Positions 35,455 to 46,816 of a DNA stretch of 64,000 nt are shown here, in pieces (the first letter of the stretch is position 1; each line of letters begins with the position of its first letter). Origin of the DNA: Parabacteroides sp. TM07-1AC (lineage in GTDB: Bacteria; Bacteroidota; Bacteroidia; Bacteroidales; Tannerellaceae); contig NZ_QUKD01000014.1 in assembly GCF_003480915.1 (NCBI RefSeq), positions 114,876 to 178,875 of the forward strand. Reading direction: 5' to 3'. Below the pieces are notes generated by a model. It was not told the DNA's origin. It saw nothing but the letters and a program-made list of their open reading frames with translations, and did not search any database. A program made the position numbers and the translations under genes.

Positions 35455-35667
35455 ATGGAGAAGCTTTGTGCGCGTTGTGGCGCGAAGTTATCAGGTTGTG
35501 ACGGCTTTTCGCCGGAAGATCAGCATGTATTTACCGGTCTGGATCAATGCCAGCAGGTTTTTATCAGGGTCTATTATAAGGATTGCCTGTGCCCTTCATG
35601 TGTTCAGCATGTAAAGGATAATTTTTATGCTTTTGATATTTCATCTGCATATCTGAAAAATAAATAA
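35455..35667 (+). CDS. Small cysteine-rich CWC-like protein, divergent paralogue
   Basis: The 70-aa protein is a paralogue of the 71-aa protein at 31254, with the same length, start (MEK-C-RCG) and C-terminal CLCPSC. Cysteines lie at 5, 8, 15, 32, 44, 46 and 49. The central C-x-C pair of the paralogue is missing, so a metal site, if any, is altered. It sits between riboswitch 2 and the transporter, 2 bp before the latter. It may be a small partner of the transporter or a translated leader; neither is shown. Confidence 0.8.
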   Translation: MEKLCARCGAKLSGCDGFSPEDQHVFTGLDQCQQVFIRVYYKDCLCPSCVQHVKDNFYAFDISSAYLKNK

Positions 35668-35669
35668 TT

Positions 35670-37346
35670 ATGGAGTGGATAAGTGAACTGCTGTGGGGAG
35701 AGGGAATAGGGCATTCTATTCTTTTGTTATCGCTGGTGATCGCTGTGGGAATCCAGTTAGGCAAGATCAAGGTATTCGGTATCTCATTGGGTATAACCCT
35801 GGTGTTGTTTGTCGGTATCTTACTGGGACATTTCGGTTTTACCATTAATCCAGCCGTGATCCATTTCTTCAAGGAGTTCGGGTTGATCCTGTTCGTTTAT
35901 TCTGTCGGTATGCAGGTCGGTCTCGGTTTTTTCTCTTCGTTCAAAAAGGGGGGAATGACATTGAACGGGTTGGCTTGCGGAATTGTTTTCCTCGGCGTTG
36001 TAACGGCCTTGGTCATTCATTTCATAACGGATATTCCCATGCCGACAATGGTCGGTATTTTGTCGGGAGCGGTAACAAATACACCCGGTTTAGGTGCGGC
36101 CCAACAGGCTTTTACCGATATGACGGGTACATCGAATGAAACGATCGCACTGGGATATGCTGTCGCTTATCCGCTGGGGGTTGTCGGTATTATCCTTTCC
36201 ATGTTGTTTGTCCGCTACATTTTTCATATCAGTTTTGAGAAAGAGACAGAACAACTGGAAGCGGAAAACGATGTGCATAACAGTGAAGCGACTCCCATAT
36301 CGCTTGTCGTGAAGAATCCCGCACTTTTCGGACGGAAGGTGATGGAACTCGGCGCTTTTCTCGAACACCGGCAATATGTGATATCCCGTATCTGGCGGAA
36401 GAAGAGCAATAAAGTCGAGATCGTGACCGGCAATACGATTTTGGATGAGGATGATAAGATATTTGTGATCACAACAGAGCATGACGCAGAGACTATAAAA
36501 ACTTTTGTCGGTCCCGAAATAGAAATGGACCGTAAACAGTGGATCCCTGCTGAAAGTGCTTTTGTGAGCCGTCGTATTCTGGTTACCAAACCGGAACTGA
36601 CCGGTTCCCGTTTGGGTGATTTGCAGTTACGGCGTTTGCACGGTATCAATGTGACGCGTGTAAACCGTGCCGGAGTCGAATTGGTGGCTACCCAGGGACT
36701 GCAATTGCAGGTGGGCGACCGCGTAACGGTGGTCGGTAGTGAACTGGCTGTCGATAAGGTGAGTACGATATTGGGTAATTCGATGAAGCGTTTGAATGAG
36801 CCTAACCTGATCCCTATTTTTATTGGCATCGCTTTGGGTATTATTCTGGGTAGTATCCCATTCACTGTCCCGGGAATCCCGCAACCGATCAAACTAGGTC
36901 TGGCGGGTGGTCCGCTGGTGGTTTCTATTCTATTGAGCCGCTTCGGATATCGTTACAAGTTGGTTACTTATACGACCCAGAGTGCCAACCTGATGCTGAG
37001 GGAGATCGGTATAACCATGTTCCTTGCTTGTGTCGGATTGAGTGCCGGAGATGGATTCGTGGATACGATTGTCAATAAAGGGGGATTTGCCTGGATCGGT
37101 TACGGTTTTATTATAACGATGTTACCGCTGTTGATTATCGGTTTTGCCGGCAGGTATTTCTTCAAACTGAATTATTTTACGCTGATGGGATTGCTGGCCG
37201 GTAGTACGACCGACCCTCCTGCGTTGGCTTATGTGAATGCAACGGCAGGCAACGACGCTCCTGCAGTCGGATATGCAACGGTTTATCCGTTGACCATGTT
37301 CCTGCGCGTACTGACTGCCCAATTAATGATATTATTCTTCTGCTAA
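35670..37346 (+). CDS. AspT/YidE-family transporter with two RCK-C domains
   Basis: The 558-aa inner-membrane protein has two halves of about five membrane helices each, around a central soluble part with two TrkA-C/RCK-C domains (~205-370; [39 protein letters not shown]). Both halves carry the family signature with [11 protein letters not shown] and [13 protein letters not shown] followed by VAYPLGVVG or [10 protein letters not shown]. Relatives exchange aspartate/alanine or move dicarboxylates. With the B12 riboswitch, a succinate or related dicarboxylate exporter used when the propionate route lacks B12 is a reasonable inference, not shown by sequence. Confidence 0.88.
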   Translation: MEWISELLWGEGIGHSILLLSLVIAVGIQLGKIKVFGISLGITLVLFVGILLGHFGFTINPAVIHFFKEFGLILFVYSVGMQVGLGFFSSFKKGGMTLNGLACGIVFLGVVTALVIHFITDIPMPTMVGILSGAVTNTPGLGAAQQAFTDMTGTSNETIALGYAVAYPLGVVGIILSMLFVRYIFHISFEKETEQLEAENDVHNSEATPISLVVKNPALFGRKVMELGAFLEHRQYVISRIWRKKSNKVEIVTGNTILDEDDKIFVITTEHDAETIKTFVGPEIEMDRKQWIPAESAFVSRRILVTKPELTGSRLGDLQLRRLHGINVTRVNRAGVELVATQGLQLQVGDRVTVVGSELAVDKVSTILGNSMKRLNEPNLIPIFIGIALGIILGSIPFTVPGIPQPIKLGLAGGPLVVSILLSRFGYRYKLVTYTTQSANLMLREIGITMFLACVGLSAGDGFVDTIVNKGGFAWIGYGFIITMLPLLIIGFAGRYFFKLNYFTLMGLLAGSTTDPPALAYVNATAGNDAPAVGYATVYPLTMFLRVLTAQLMILFFC

Positions 37347-37397
37347 ATTTAATAGATTTGGTTGTTAGAAAATTGTTCAATAATAATTTTAAAGCCG

Positions 37398-37429
37398 GAA
37401 GCCCCGCCGAAGTGATTCGCCGGGGCTTC
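37398..37429. terminator. GC-rich hairpin between convergent transporter and atpG
   Basis: A 14-bp stem (GAAGCCCCG...CGGGGCTTC) with one mismatch and a 4-nt loop lies between convergent genes. It lacks a proper T-tract on the + strand; the minus strand runs into an A/T-rich stretch. Confidence 0.6.
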
Positions 37430-37448
37430 GATCATTATAAGTAGAAGA

Positions 37449-38306
37449 TTATTGACCACTCCCGCCCATAATATCCAGCAATTCGTTTGTGATTGCCTGC
37501 TGGCGGGTTTTATTGTATTGCAATGTCAGTTCCTGGATCAGGTCGTTGGCATTGTCGTTGGCCGTCTGCATGGCGAGCATGCGGGCGGCATGTTCAGCCG
37601 TGACGGTGTCGAGCAAAGTCGTGTAGATATGCAGGTGGAGAACTTTGGGCAACAGCAAAGCCAGTAGTTGCTCTGCCGACGGTTCCAGGATATAATTCAG
37701 CGATTCCTTTGCCGGGTCTGTCTCCGGTAAGGTGACCGGCAGGAACGTTTTTTCAGTCAGCACCTGCTCCGCCATATTCTTGAAATGATGGTAAAGCAGT
37801 TCTACCCGGTCTGCTTGCCCGGTAGTATATAAGTCCATCAATGCCGTAGCCAGCCGTGCTGCATCTTCGTAAGCCGGTTTGTCACCGATTGTCAGGAAGC
37901 TGTCGTCTGTCTGGTAACCTGCTTTATGCAGCTCGTCCGCTATTTTCTTTCCGACCGGATAAATGTGTACGGCGATACCGTCCGCCTCATATTGGTGGAG
38001 GCGGGCAGACAGCTCCTTCCATACGTTGGCGTTGAAAATACCGCATAATCCGGTATTGGATGAAAAAGCGACAATAGCGACCTGTTTCACCTTACGCACT
38101 GCTGTATAAGGTGAATTCAAATCATTCTCGGCAGACAAGGTCCCGCTCAGTATGGCGCTCAGCTTGTTCTCGTATACCAGCAAATGTTCGATAATCGTCT
38201 GCGTATGATGCAGCTTGGCAGAAGACACCATCTTCATGGCTGAAGTGATCTTCTGCGTATTCCGGATCGACGCAAGGCGAACTTTTATTTCTTTCAGTGA
38301 TGACAT
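37449..38306 (-). CDS. atpG: ATP synthase gamma subunit
   Basis: The 285-aa central stalk subunit opens SLKEIKVRLASIRNTQKITSAMKMVSSAKL and ends with LTLQYNKTRQQAITNELLDIMGG, the two coiled-coil helices that turn inside the F1 ring. It is the last gene of the atp operon, separated from atpA by a 68-bp A+T-rich inverted repeat region. Confidence 0.96.
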   Translation of the reverse strand: MSSLKEIKVRLASIRNTQKITSAMKMVSSAKLHHTQTIIEHLLVYENKLSAILSGTLSAENDLNSPYTAVRKVKQVAIVAFSSNTGLCGIFNANVWKELSARLHQYEADGIAVHIYPVGKKIADELHKAGYQTDDSFLTIGDKPAYEDAARLATALMDLYTTGQADRVELLYHHFKNMAEQVLTEKTFLPVTLPETDPAKESLNYILEPSAEQLLALLLPKVLHLHIYTTLLDTVTAEHAARMLAMQTANDNANDLIQELTLQYNKTRQQAITNELLDIMGGSGQ

Positions 38307-38328
38307 ATCTTTTTAATTGAAAATGGAG

Positions 38329-38385
38329 AATTGAAAATTGAAAATTAAATGTTGCTTATTGTAATTTTCAATTTTCAACTTTCAA
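38329..38385. repeat. A+T-rich inverted repeat in the atpA-atpG gap, overlapping the atpA end
   Basis: AATTGAAAATTGAAAATT on the left faces AATTTTCAATTTTCAA and further copies on the right. The right copies encode the last residues and stop of atpA. It may form a stem that sets relative expression of atpG, or be a common Bacteroidetes intergenic repeat. Confidence 0.6.
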
Positions 38386-39955
38386 TTTTCAATTGTTTTG
38401 CCGTCTCTTCCAGGATATTACGGACTTCATCGTTTATCACACCGGATTTCAATACATCCAGTACGTCCTTCTGATGATTGGTGATCAACGTCTGAAGGAA
38501 TGCCTTCTCAAATTCGTGTACTTTATTCAACGGAACTTCCTTCAACAAGCCTTGTGTACCGCAGTACAGGATTGCTATTTGCTGTTCCACGGGCATCGGG
38601 TTGTATTGGGGCTGTATCAGCAGTTGTGTATTCTTTTGTCCTTTATCGATCGTGAAGGCCGTAACCGCATCCATCTCGCCGCCGAATTTAGTGAACGATT
38701 CCAACTCGCGGAATTGCGCCTGATCGATCTTCAGTGTACCGGCCACCTTTTTCATCGCTTTCAACTGGGCGTTACCACCTACACGGGAAACGGAAATACC
38801 CACATTGATAGCCGGGCGGTTACCCTGGTTGAACAGGTCTGTTTCGAGGAATATCTGTCCGTCGGTGATAGAGATCACGTTCGTCGGGATATAGGCGGAA
38901 ACGTCGCCGGCCTGTGTCTCGATGATCGGTAGGGCAGTCAGGGAGCCGCCACCTTTCACAAGATCTTTCATGCTTTCCGGCAGGTCATTCATTTCGCTTG
39001 CCACTTCCTGCTGGTTGATGATCTTGGCTGCACGTTCCAGCAAACGGGAGTGCAGATAGAAAATATCACCCGGATAGGCTTCACGTCCGGAAGGACGGCG
39101 AAGAATCAGAGATACTTCACGGTAAGCTACTGCCTGTTTGGACAAGTCATCGTAAACGACCAGTGCATGGCGTCCGCTGTCGCGGAAGAACTCGCCGATA
39201 GCCGCTCCGGCGAAAGGAGCGAAGTACTGCATGGCAGCCGGGTCGGAAGCCGTGGCGCTGACCACGATCGTGTAGTCCATCGCTCCTTTTTCCTGTAATG
39301 TATTGACCAGGGAAGCCACGGTCGAACCTTTCTGCCCGATTGCAACGTATATACAATAAACGGGTTTCCCGGCTTCGTAATTACTGCGCTGGTTGATGAT
39401 CGCGTCGATGGCGATAGAGGTCTTTCCCGTCTGGCGGTCGCCGATGATCAACTCACGTTGTCCGCGTCCGATAGGGATCATGGCATCGACTGCCTTGATT
39501 CCGGTCTGCAACGGTTCGTTTACCGGCTGGCGGAAAATCACGCCCGGTGCTTTCCGTTCCAGAGGCATCTGGTATTTTTTACCGGTAATCTCCCCTTTTC
39601 CGTCGATCGGGTTTCCCAGCGGGTCGATTACACGTCCGATCATATTTTCGTTCACGTTGATGGATGCGATACGGCGAGTACGTTTTACGGTATCGCCTTC
39701 TTTCACCTGGTCGGTCGGGCCGAGCAGTACGGCACCCACATTGTCTTCTTCCAGGTTCATGACGATAGCCTCCATACCGTTGTCGAACTGTAGCAATTCG
39801 TTGGCCTCGGCATTATCCAGTCCGTAGATACGCGCCACACCGTCGCTCACCTGGAGTACGGTACCTACCTCCTCCAGCTGGATACTGGTTTGAATACCTT
39901 CCAGCTGCTGGCGTAATATGGCGGAAACTTCACTTACTTTTATCTGGTCTGTCAT
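38375..39955 (-). CDS. atpA: ATP synthase alpha subunit
   Basis: The 526-aa F1 regulatory subunit has P-loop [15 protein letters not shown], the [15 protein letters not shown] block, the family motif [14 protein letters not shown] ([15 protein letters not shown]) and the arginine finger in [14 protein letters not shown]. It forms the hexamer with AtpD. It is 12 bp after atpH. Confidence 0.97.
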   Translation of the reverse strand: MTDQIKVSEVSAILRQQLEGIQTSIQLEEVGTVLQVSDGVARIYGLDNAEANELLQFDNGMEAIVMNLEEDNVGAVLLGPTDQVKEGDTVKRTRRIASINVNENMIGRVIDPLGNPIDGKGEITGKKYQMPLERKAPGVIFRQPVNEPLQTGIKAVDAMIPIGRGQRELIIGDRQTGKTSIAIDAIINQRSNYEAGKPVYCIYVAIGQKGSTVASLVNTLQEKGAMDYTIVVSATASDPAAMQYFAPFAGAAIGEFFRDSGRHALVVYDDLSKQAVAYREVSLILRRPSGREAYPGDIFYLHSRLLERAAKIINQQEVASEMNDLPESMKDLVKGGGSLTALPIIETQAGDVSAYIPTNVISITDGQIFLETDLFNQGNRPAINVGISVSRVGGNAQLKAMKKVAGTLKIDQAQFRELESFTKFGGEMDAVTAFTIDKGQKNTQLLIQPQYNPMPVEQQIAILYCGTQGLLKEVPLNKVHEFEKAFLQTLITNHQKDVLDVLKSGVINDEVRNILEETAKQLKIES

Positions 39956-39967
39956 ACGTTTTACTTT

Positions 39968-40510
39968 TTAATTTTTTTCGATTAGCTGATTCCTGATCTC
40001 CCGGAGTTGTCGGGCATAGCTGGCATCTATCCGGTAGTTACCGATACGTAGCACGAAACCTCCGATCAGTTCCGGCCTCGTCACTCCCATGAACTCGATG
40101 GTATTGCCGGTTTCTTTTTTCAGCCGTTCCTTCAAATGTTCCTGCGTAGCTTCGTCTACCGGAACGGGAGTTTTGAATAATACCCGGGTAATCTTTTTAT
40201 CCTTCCGGTACATATGGATATAAATGTATGCCATAAGCGGTAGCAAGCTCTCTCTTTTGCGCTGAAGTACCAGGCGGATAAAGCGGATAAACAGCTCGCA
40301 GACTTCCAGTCCGGCCGCCGTTTTGAGCAACTTCACTTTTTCCTCTTCCGGAAAGATCGGGTTATCCAGTACGGCTTTCAGTCCCGGCTCCTGCTCGAAA
40401 CTGACGGCCAGCATCTTCATATCATCATATACCCGGGTTTCCTGCTGCTTGTCTTTTGCCAGTGAAAAGAGTGCTTTGACGTACCGGGAAGAGATTGTAC
40501 CTACATCCAT
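39968..40510 (-). CDS. atpH: ATP synthase delta subunit
   Basis: The 180-aa OSCP/delta peripheral stalk protein opens VGTISSRYVKALFSLAKDK. Its C-terminal VTRPELIGGFVLRIGNYRIDASYARQLREIRNQL is the conserved family end. It links the b subunit to the top of F1, and lies between atpF and atpA. Confidence 0.94.
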   Translation of the reverse strand: MDVGTISSRYVKALFSLAKDKQQETRVYDDMKMLAVSFEQEPGLKAVLDNPIFPEEEKVKLLKTAAGLEVCELFIRFIRLVLQRKRESLLPLMAYIYIHMYRKDKKITRVLFKTPVPVDEATQEHLKERLKKETGNTIEFMGVTRPELIGGFVLRIGNYRIDASYARQLREIRNQLIEKN

Positions 40511-40513
40511 ATA

Positions 40514-41014
40514 TTATGATTTACTAAACGAAACATTGTCGAGCAGCCCGTTGATGATCTTTTCCTGTTCATCCGTGCGGCTGATCTCCTCTTTCATTAC
40601 TTTCTCTGCAATGGCAACGGACAGGTCGGCTATCTCGGTGCGGACTTCGCGGATCGCTTTGTCTTTTTCCTCCCGGATGCGCCGGGTAGCCTCTTCCAGT
40701 TGCATATGCGCTTCAGCCGAAGCCTTTTGCCGGGCTTCGCTGATAATCTGTTCTTTTTCGACCAGGGCTTCTTTCAGAATCGTATTCTGCTGCTCTCTTG
40801 CCTGGGCAAGAATCTTTTCTCCTTCGGCCTGGATGCCGGCAAGCTGTTCGTTTGCCTGGCGAGCCGATTCAAGGGAACGATCGATGTATTTTTTCCGTTG
40901 TTCCACGGCCTTGATAATGACCGGAAAGCCATACTTGGACAGAATGACAAAGACGATTCCGAAAGAAAGGATCATCCAGAATAAAAGCCCTGCGTCTGGT
41001 GTGAGCAATGACAT
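40514..41014 (-). CDS. atpF: ATP synthase b subunit
   Basis: The 166-aa protein has a single N-terminal membrane helix (GLLFWMILSFGIVFVILSKYGFPVI) followed by a long charged coiled coil (residues ~35-150). This is the peripheral stator linking Fo to the delta subunit. It is 3 bp before atpH. Confidence 0.95.
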   Translation of the reverse strand: MSLLTPDAGLLFWMILSFGIVFVILSKYGFPVIIKAVEQRKKYIDRSLESARQANEQLAGIQAEGEKILAQAREQQNTILKEALVEKEQIISEARQKASAEAHMQLEEATRRIREEKDKAIREVRTEIADLSVAIAEKVMKEEISRTDEQEKIINGLLDNVSFSKS

Positions 41015-41028
41015 AGTTCGTTTTTATT

Positions 41029-41298
<270 letters not shown>

Positions 41299-41338
41299 TT
41301 AAATGAATTAGTAACCTTGTTTTTAATAATATGTTTGT

Positions 41339-42397
41339 TTATTCCCGTACCTTGGCCAGTCCGATATAGTTGGCGGACAGTAAGGTGAATATATAGGCTT
41401 GCAAGCATGCCACCAACAGTTCGAGGCAGTTCATGAACACGGTGAACAATACGGAAACGACTGTCATCGTGCCGTTGATAGCTGTCCCCATCGAGGCGGT
41501 GATAAATATCAGGCAAGTCAGTGCCAGAATGATCGTATGCCCTGCCATGATATTGGCAAACAGACGGATCATCAGGGCAAACGGCTTTGTGAATACGCCA
41601 AAAAATTCCACGAAGGGCATGATCGGCAAAGGCAGTTTCAGGAAGATAGGGGCATTCGGCCAGAATATCTCTTTCCAGTACGCCTTGGTAGCAAACAAGT
41701 TTACTGCCAGGAAGGTACAAACTGCCAGTACGGCGGTGATCGTAATATTACCTGTGATGTTGGCACCTCCGGGGAATACCGGAATGATACCGATCAGGTT
41801 ATTGATCAGGATAAAGAAGAACACCGTCAGCAGGTATGAGGAGAAAGGCTTGTATTCCTTACCGATCCCTTCCTTCACCACTCCTTCGTGGATGAACATG
41901 ACCGCCATTTCCATCAGTCCCGTAAATCCGCCCGGAGCTTCATTCGGATGCTTCTTATACCATCGGGCTGTCCTGAGGACGATGAAAAGCAGTATCCCGC
42001 AACTGAGCAACAGGCCGCAGACATTTTTGGTCAGCGACAGGTCCAGCGGTTTGACTTCTTCTCCTTTGCTGTTTTTCTCCACTACCTTACCGGCATGATC
42101 ACCTTCTTCTGCAATATAGTAGTTGTGATGCACATTTCCATGATGCAGATGCGAGGAGAGGAACAGGTCCCATCCGCGCTCTTCACTTTTCAGCAGGATG
42201 GGAAGGGGTATGGATATTTCCTTTCCGTTCCATTCCGTGATATGCCAGGTATAAGCGTCCTTGATGTGAGAAAAAACGATATCCTGCACATCCACCTCAC
42301 CCGGTTTGTTTTCAGCGGCAGCACTTGCCGGAAAGCTGATCCATGCCAGTAACAAGAAGGTAAACCATAACAGGCTATTGTTTTTTATTCTGCTCAT
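41339..42397 (-). CDS. atpB: ATP synthase a subunit with N-terminal periplasmic extension
   Basis: I use the ATG at 42397 (352 aa); the longer frame starts with GTG at 42415. A cleavable signal (SLLWFTFLLLAWISFPASA) and about 110 extra N-terminal residues with several His precede the usual membrane helices, as in other Bacteroidetes a subunits. The essential Arg is in FALMIRLFANIMAGH. It forms the proton half-channels beside the c ring. It overlaps the upstream atpI-like gene by 23 bp. Confidence 0.93.
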   Translation of the reverse strand: MSRIKNNSLLWFTFLLLAWISFPASAAAENKPGEVDVQDIVFSHIKDAYTWHITEWNGKEISIPLPILLKSEERGWDLFLSSHLHHGNVHHNYYIAEEGDHAGKVVEKNSKGEEVKPLDLSLTKNVCGLLLSCGILLFIVLRTARWYKKHPNEAPGGFTGLMEMAVMFIHEGVVKEGIGKEYKPFSSYLLTVFFFILINNLIGIIPVFPGGANITGNITITAVLAVCTFLAVNLFATKAYWKEIFWPNAPIFLKLPLPIMPFVEFFGVFTKPFALMIRLFANIMAGHTIILALTCLIFITASMGTAINGTMTVVSVLFTVFMNCLELLVACLQAYIFTLLSANYIGLAKVRE

Positions 42398-42806
42398 CTT
42401 TTTCTTTCTTTTCACTTTTCATTCTCTTTTTCTCAAACAGATACAATGTATATGTTTCCAGCACAAGATAAATGAAATAGAACAACATCATCGTAAAACC
42501 GAAAGCTTTCAGGTTTTGTTTGACCAAGACGGCGTAGAGCCAAAGGAAAACTAATGCGAGGGTGAACTTGCACAGACGGACTACCATATAAGTAACTACT
42601 GTAACGTCTCCGTGTTTCCGTTTCACATGATCCAGAAAAAAGATCATTAACATACTGCTTAACCAATAGAATACCGGTATTGACGGATACCACTCAAAAT
42701 AGTGTGAAGGCCAGATGGTGTATAACAGCCCCCCCAAAGAGACGCCGATAACTACATTAATAAAGGTAGTCAAGCCCATTAGCTTCATTCTTAATCTACC
42801 GCTCAT
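42375..42806 (-). CDS. AtpI-like membrane protein of the ATP synthase operon
   Basis: The 143-aa protein has about four hydrophobic segments and a very basic, charged tail (KKRMKSEKKEKDEQNKKQ). Position between atpC and atpB is where Bacteroidetes atp operons carry an AtpI/AtpZ-type assembly factor. Sequence similarity is not strong by eye, so the role rests on context. Its end overlaps atpB. Confidence 0.65.
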   Translation of the reverse strand: MSGRLRMKLMGLTTFINVVIGVSLGGLLYTIWPSHYFEWYPSIPVFYWLSSMLMIFFLDHVKRKHGDVTVVTYMVVRLCKFTLALVFLWLYAVLVKQNLKAFGFTMMLFYFIYLVLETYTLYLFEKKRMKSEKKEKDEQNKKQ

Positions 42807-42818
42807 GATCGTATTTTT

Positions 42819-43058
42819 TTATTCGATGCATACGGACAGGATATCGTCTTTTATCTCGACAAATCCGCTCTGTATATTTATTTCCTGTTGCTCTTCTTTC
42901 CCATTTGCCTGGTACCGGATCGCCCCTGCTTCGAGGGCAGCTATCATCGGAGCGTGATGAGGCAGCACGTCGAACGAGCCTGCCGTACCCGGAAAGGATA
43001 CATAATTCGTTTCTCCTTTGAATAAAATGCCGTCGGGGGATATGATTTCCAGTTCCAT
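42819..43058 (-). CDS. atpC: ATP synthase epsilon subunit (short form)
   Basis: The 79-aa protein comprises only the N-terminal beta-sandwich domain (MELEIISPDGILFKGETNYVSFPGTAGSFDVLPHHAPMI). The C-terminal helical hairpin that inhibits ATP hydrolysis in E. coli is absent, as is normal in Bacteroidetes. It is 6 bp after atpD. Confidence 0.94.
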   Translation of the reverse strand: MELEIISPDGILFKGETNYVSFPGTAGSFDVLPHHAPMIAALEAGAIRYQANGKEEQQEINIQSGFVEIKDDILSVCIE

Positions 43059-43064
43059 GCTTTA

Positions 43065-44947
<1,883 letters not shown>

Positions 44948-46282
44948 TTACCATTCTAGGAACTTGCCACGTTGCCGGCGTTTCTCCAATTCTTCCTGCA
45001 AATACTTTTTCCGGTCTTTTGCAATGTATTGACGGGCAAAAATATTCGGAACGGCAACTCCCAGTGAAATACAGAGAATGATAAGGGCTGAATTGATACC
45101 GTTGAAGAATGCATTCGTTACCTCGCCGATCACTCCGTGCAGGTTGATGAAAGCTAACAGGGAGCGGTACATCAGGACTCCGGGGATCATAGGGATTACC
45201 GACGGGATCGTTAATACATGGTTGGGGACATGAAACCAATGGACTGCCTTGACAGCCAGGAGGCTGACCACGAAACTTCCCATGAACGAGCCGATCACAG
45301 GACCGTAACCGAGTTCGAAGTTCACAAAGTTACGGGTACACACAGCAATGATACCACCAACGGCAACGACCCATAACAGGCGGCGCTGTATATTGAATAT
45401 CATTGAGAATCCCATAGCAGCGATAGCAGCGGCGATTGCATAAACATAATAAGGATCATGGGGAACCATGCTTAATTCGCTGAATTTATGGTCGATCGCA
45501 ACATCATTCATGACCAGTATGCGCAGCGCGAATGCGATACCGAAAGTCATTGCACCTACCATCATAGCGGTATTGGCGGCACGTGTCATCCCAACCAGCA
45601 AATGGTTGTCGAGCATATCGTCCACAAAGTTGATCAGCGGCACTCCCGGCACAATGAACAGAGCACAGGCGAGTAGCGGATGGTAGGGTGTCTCGGATAA
45701 GCCCGAAAAAGAGGAGAGGTATGCTGTACAGGTGGCTATAAAAGCGGCTAGTGCTATGCTCATATATACGTTTAAGCCGGCTTCAACGCATCGTGCACGT
45801 ACCCTGAAACCAATGAATGCACAAATGGAAGCGAACAGAAAGGCAATCCAGTCGGAACCGAACAGTTTACAGAATCCTCCACAGGCAAATCCTGCACCGA
45901 TAGCGACAATATAAGGTACATAGTTGCGTGGTTTCCGGGCTATCTTTTCCAGTTCTTCTTCGTATTTGTCCAGCGAATAATCTTTTTCGATGGCATGCCA
46001 GGAGAGGTCGCTGACTTGTGAGATAGTGGTCATGTTAATGCCATGTTTCTCACATTTCTGGAATTTGGAAAACGAGTTCCTTTCATCGCTCACATTCACC
46101 ATGATCATCGTCCACCGGATATCGATATGTAATTTTTCTTCCGGGATACCCATAAAAGCTGCTACTCGTTTCATATTCCGTTCAATACGGTTGGTGTCGG
46201 CAGCACTTTCCATCAATAATTTGCCTGTACGCAGCAAAAGGTCCAATTTGCGTCGCAGTAACAATACTTCCTTGTCTGTCAT
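44948..46282 (-). CDS. Threonine/serine exporter family protein (ThrE, fused halves)
   Basis: The 444-aa membrane protein carries an N-terminal cytoplasmic amidase-like part (LLMESAADTNRIERNMKRVAAFMG, residues ~15-110), then about ten membrane helices made of the DUF1212 half (VPYIVAIGAGFACGGFCKLFGSDW ... FIVPGVPLINFVDDMLDNH) and the DUF3815 half (IPSVIPMIPGVLMYRSLLAF). Family members export threonine and serine by proton antiport. It is a single gene with no linked operon. Confidence 0.88.
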   Translation of the reverse strand: MTDKEVLLLRRKLDLLLRTGKLLMESAADTNRIERNMKRVAAFMGIPEEKLHIDIRWTMIMVNVSDERNSFSKFQKCEKHGINMTTISQVSDLSWHAIEKDYSLDKYEEELEKIARKPRNYVPYIVAIGAGFACGGFCKLFGSDWIAFLFASICAFIGFRVRARCVEAGLNVYMSIALAAFIATCTAYLSSFSGLSETPYHPLLACALFIVPGVPLINFVDDMLDNHLLVGMTRAANTAMMVGAMTFGIAFALRILVMNDVAIDHKFSELSMVPHDPYYVYAIAAAIAAMGFSMIFNIQRRLLWVVAVGGIIAVCTRNFVNFELGYGPVIGSFMGSFVVSLLAVKAVHWFHVPNHVLTIPSVIPMIPGVLMYRSLLAFINLHGVIGEVTNAFFNGINSALIILCISLGVAVPNIFARQYIAKDRKKYLQEELEKRRQRGKFLEW

Positions 46283-46627
46283 CTTTTTGTCTAATCCTTA
46301 AATGTATCTAATAACCTAAACGAACGGTAACAATGAAACCAATTCGGGGTGTAAAGATATTACTTTTCCTCGTTATGTTCAAAAGGGAAAGGCCAAGTAG
46401 AAGGTAAAGTGTAAATTATCGTCCGGATCTGCAATATAGAATGTAGGCTTTGTGAATTGATGAAATTTCTGGTCGTTTATTTGTAGGTGTCGATAAATTT
46501 TGCGAATATTGTGCAGGAATCGGATCGAGTATTTTATAATGATTGAATATTAGAGTATTGTTCGGATTTGATACGATAAAGATTAAAGGTACGGACTTTT
46601 TAACATTAAATTTTTTATCAATCGAAA
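46283..46627. other. Intergenic, nothing recognised
   Basis: A+T-rich 345-bp gap between divergent genes. No clear TAnnTTTG motif, RNA or conserved frame is seen. It marks the change from neighbouring core DNA to the A+T-rich glycan island. Confidence 0.5.
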
Positions 46628-46765
46628 ATGAAAATTCAACACACAAGCATGTTATATGTGATTGCCTTATTGTTTTTCTCTTTGGAATTTGCTTTGGGTA
46701 TTAACAGTTTCTTGGTACCGGTCTTAAAAAATGTGTTTCAACTATCGAGCGTTAATTCTAATTGA
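46628..46765 (+). pseudogene. N-terminal remnant of an MFS sugar permease
   Basis: An ATG at 46628 opens 45 codons: MKIQHTSMLYVIALLFFSLE then FALGINSFLVPVLKNVFQLS. This matches TM1 of FucP/NagP-like permeases (F-x-x-FALG-N-x-L-x-P-x-LK-x-x-F-x-LS). It stops shortly after, where a real permease continues for about 380 residues. In another frame, codons from 46740 (around ALILIDVCVIYMINQQ) run to a TGA that overlaps the kinase ATG at 46817; this may be the permease C-terminus after an internal deletion, but that part is uncertain. The operon probably once held transporter plus kinase-etherase. Confidence 0.6.
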
Positions 46766-46816
46766 TGTATGCGTTATATATATGATAAATCAACAAAAGA
46801 TTATTGTGAATAAGAA

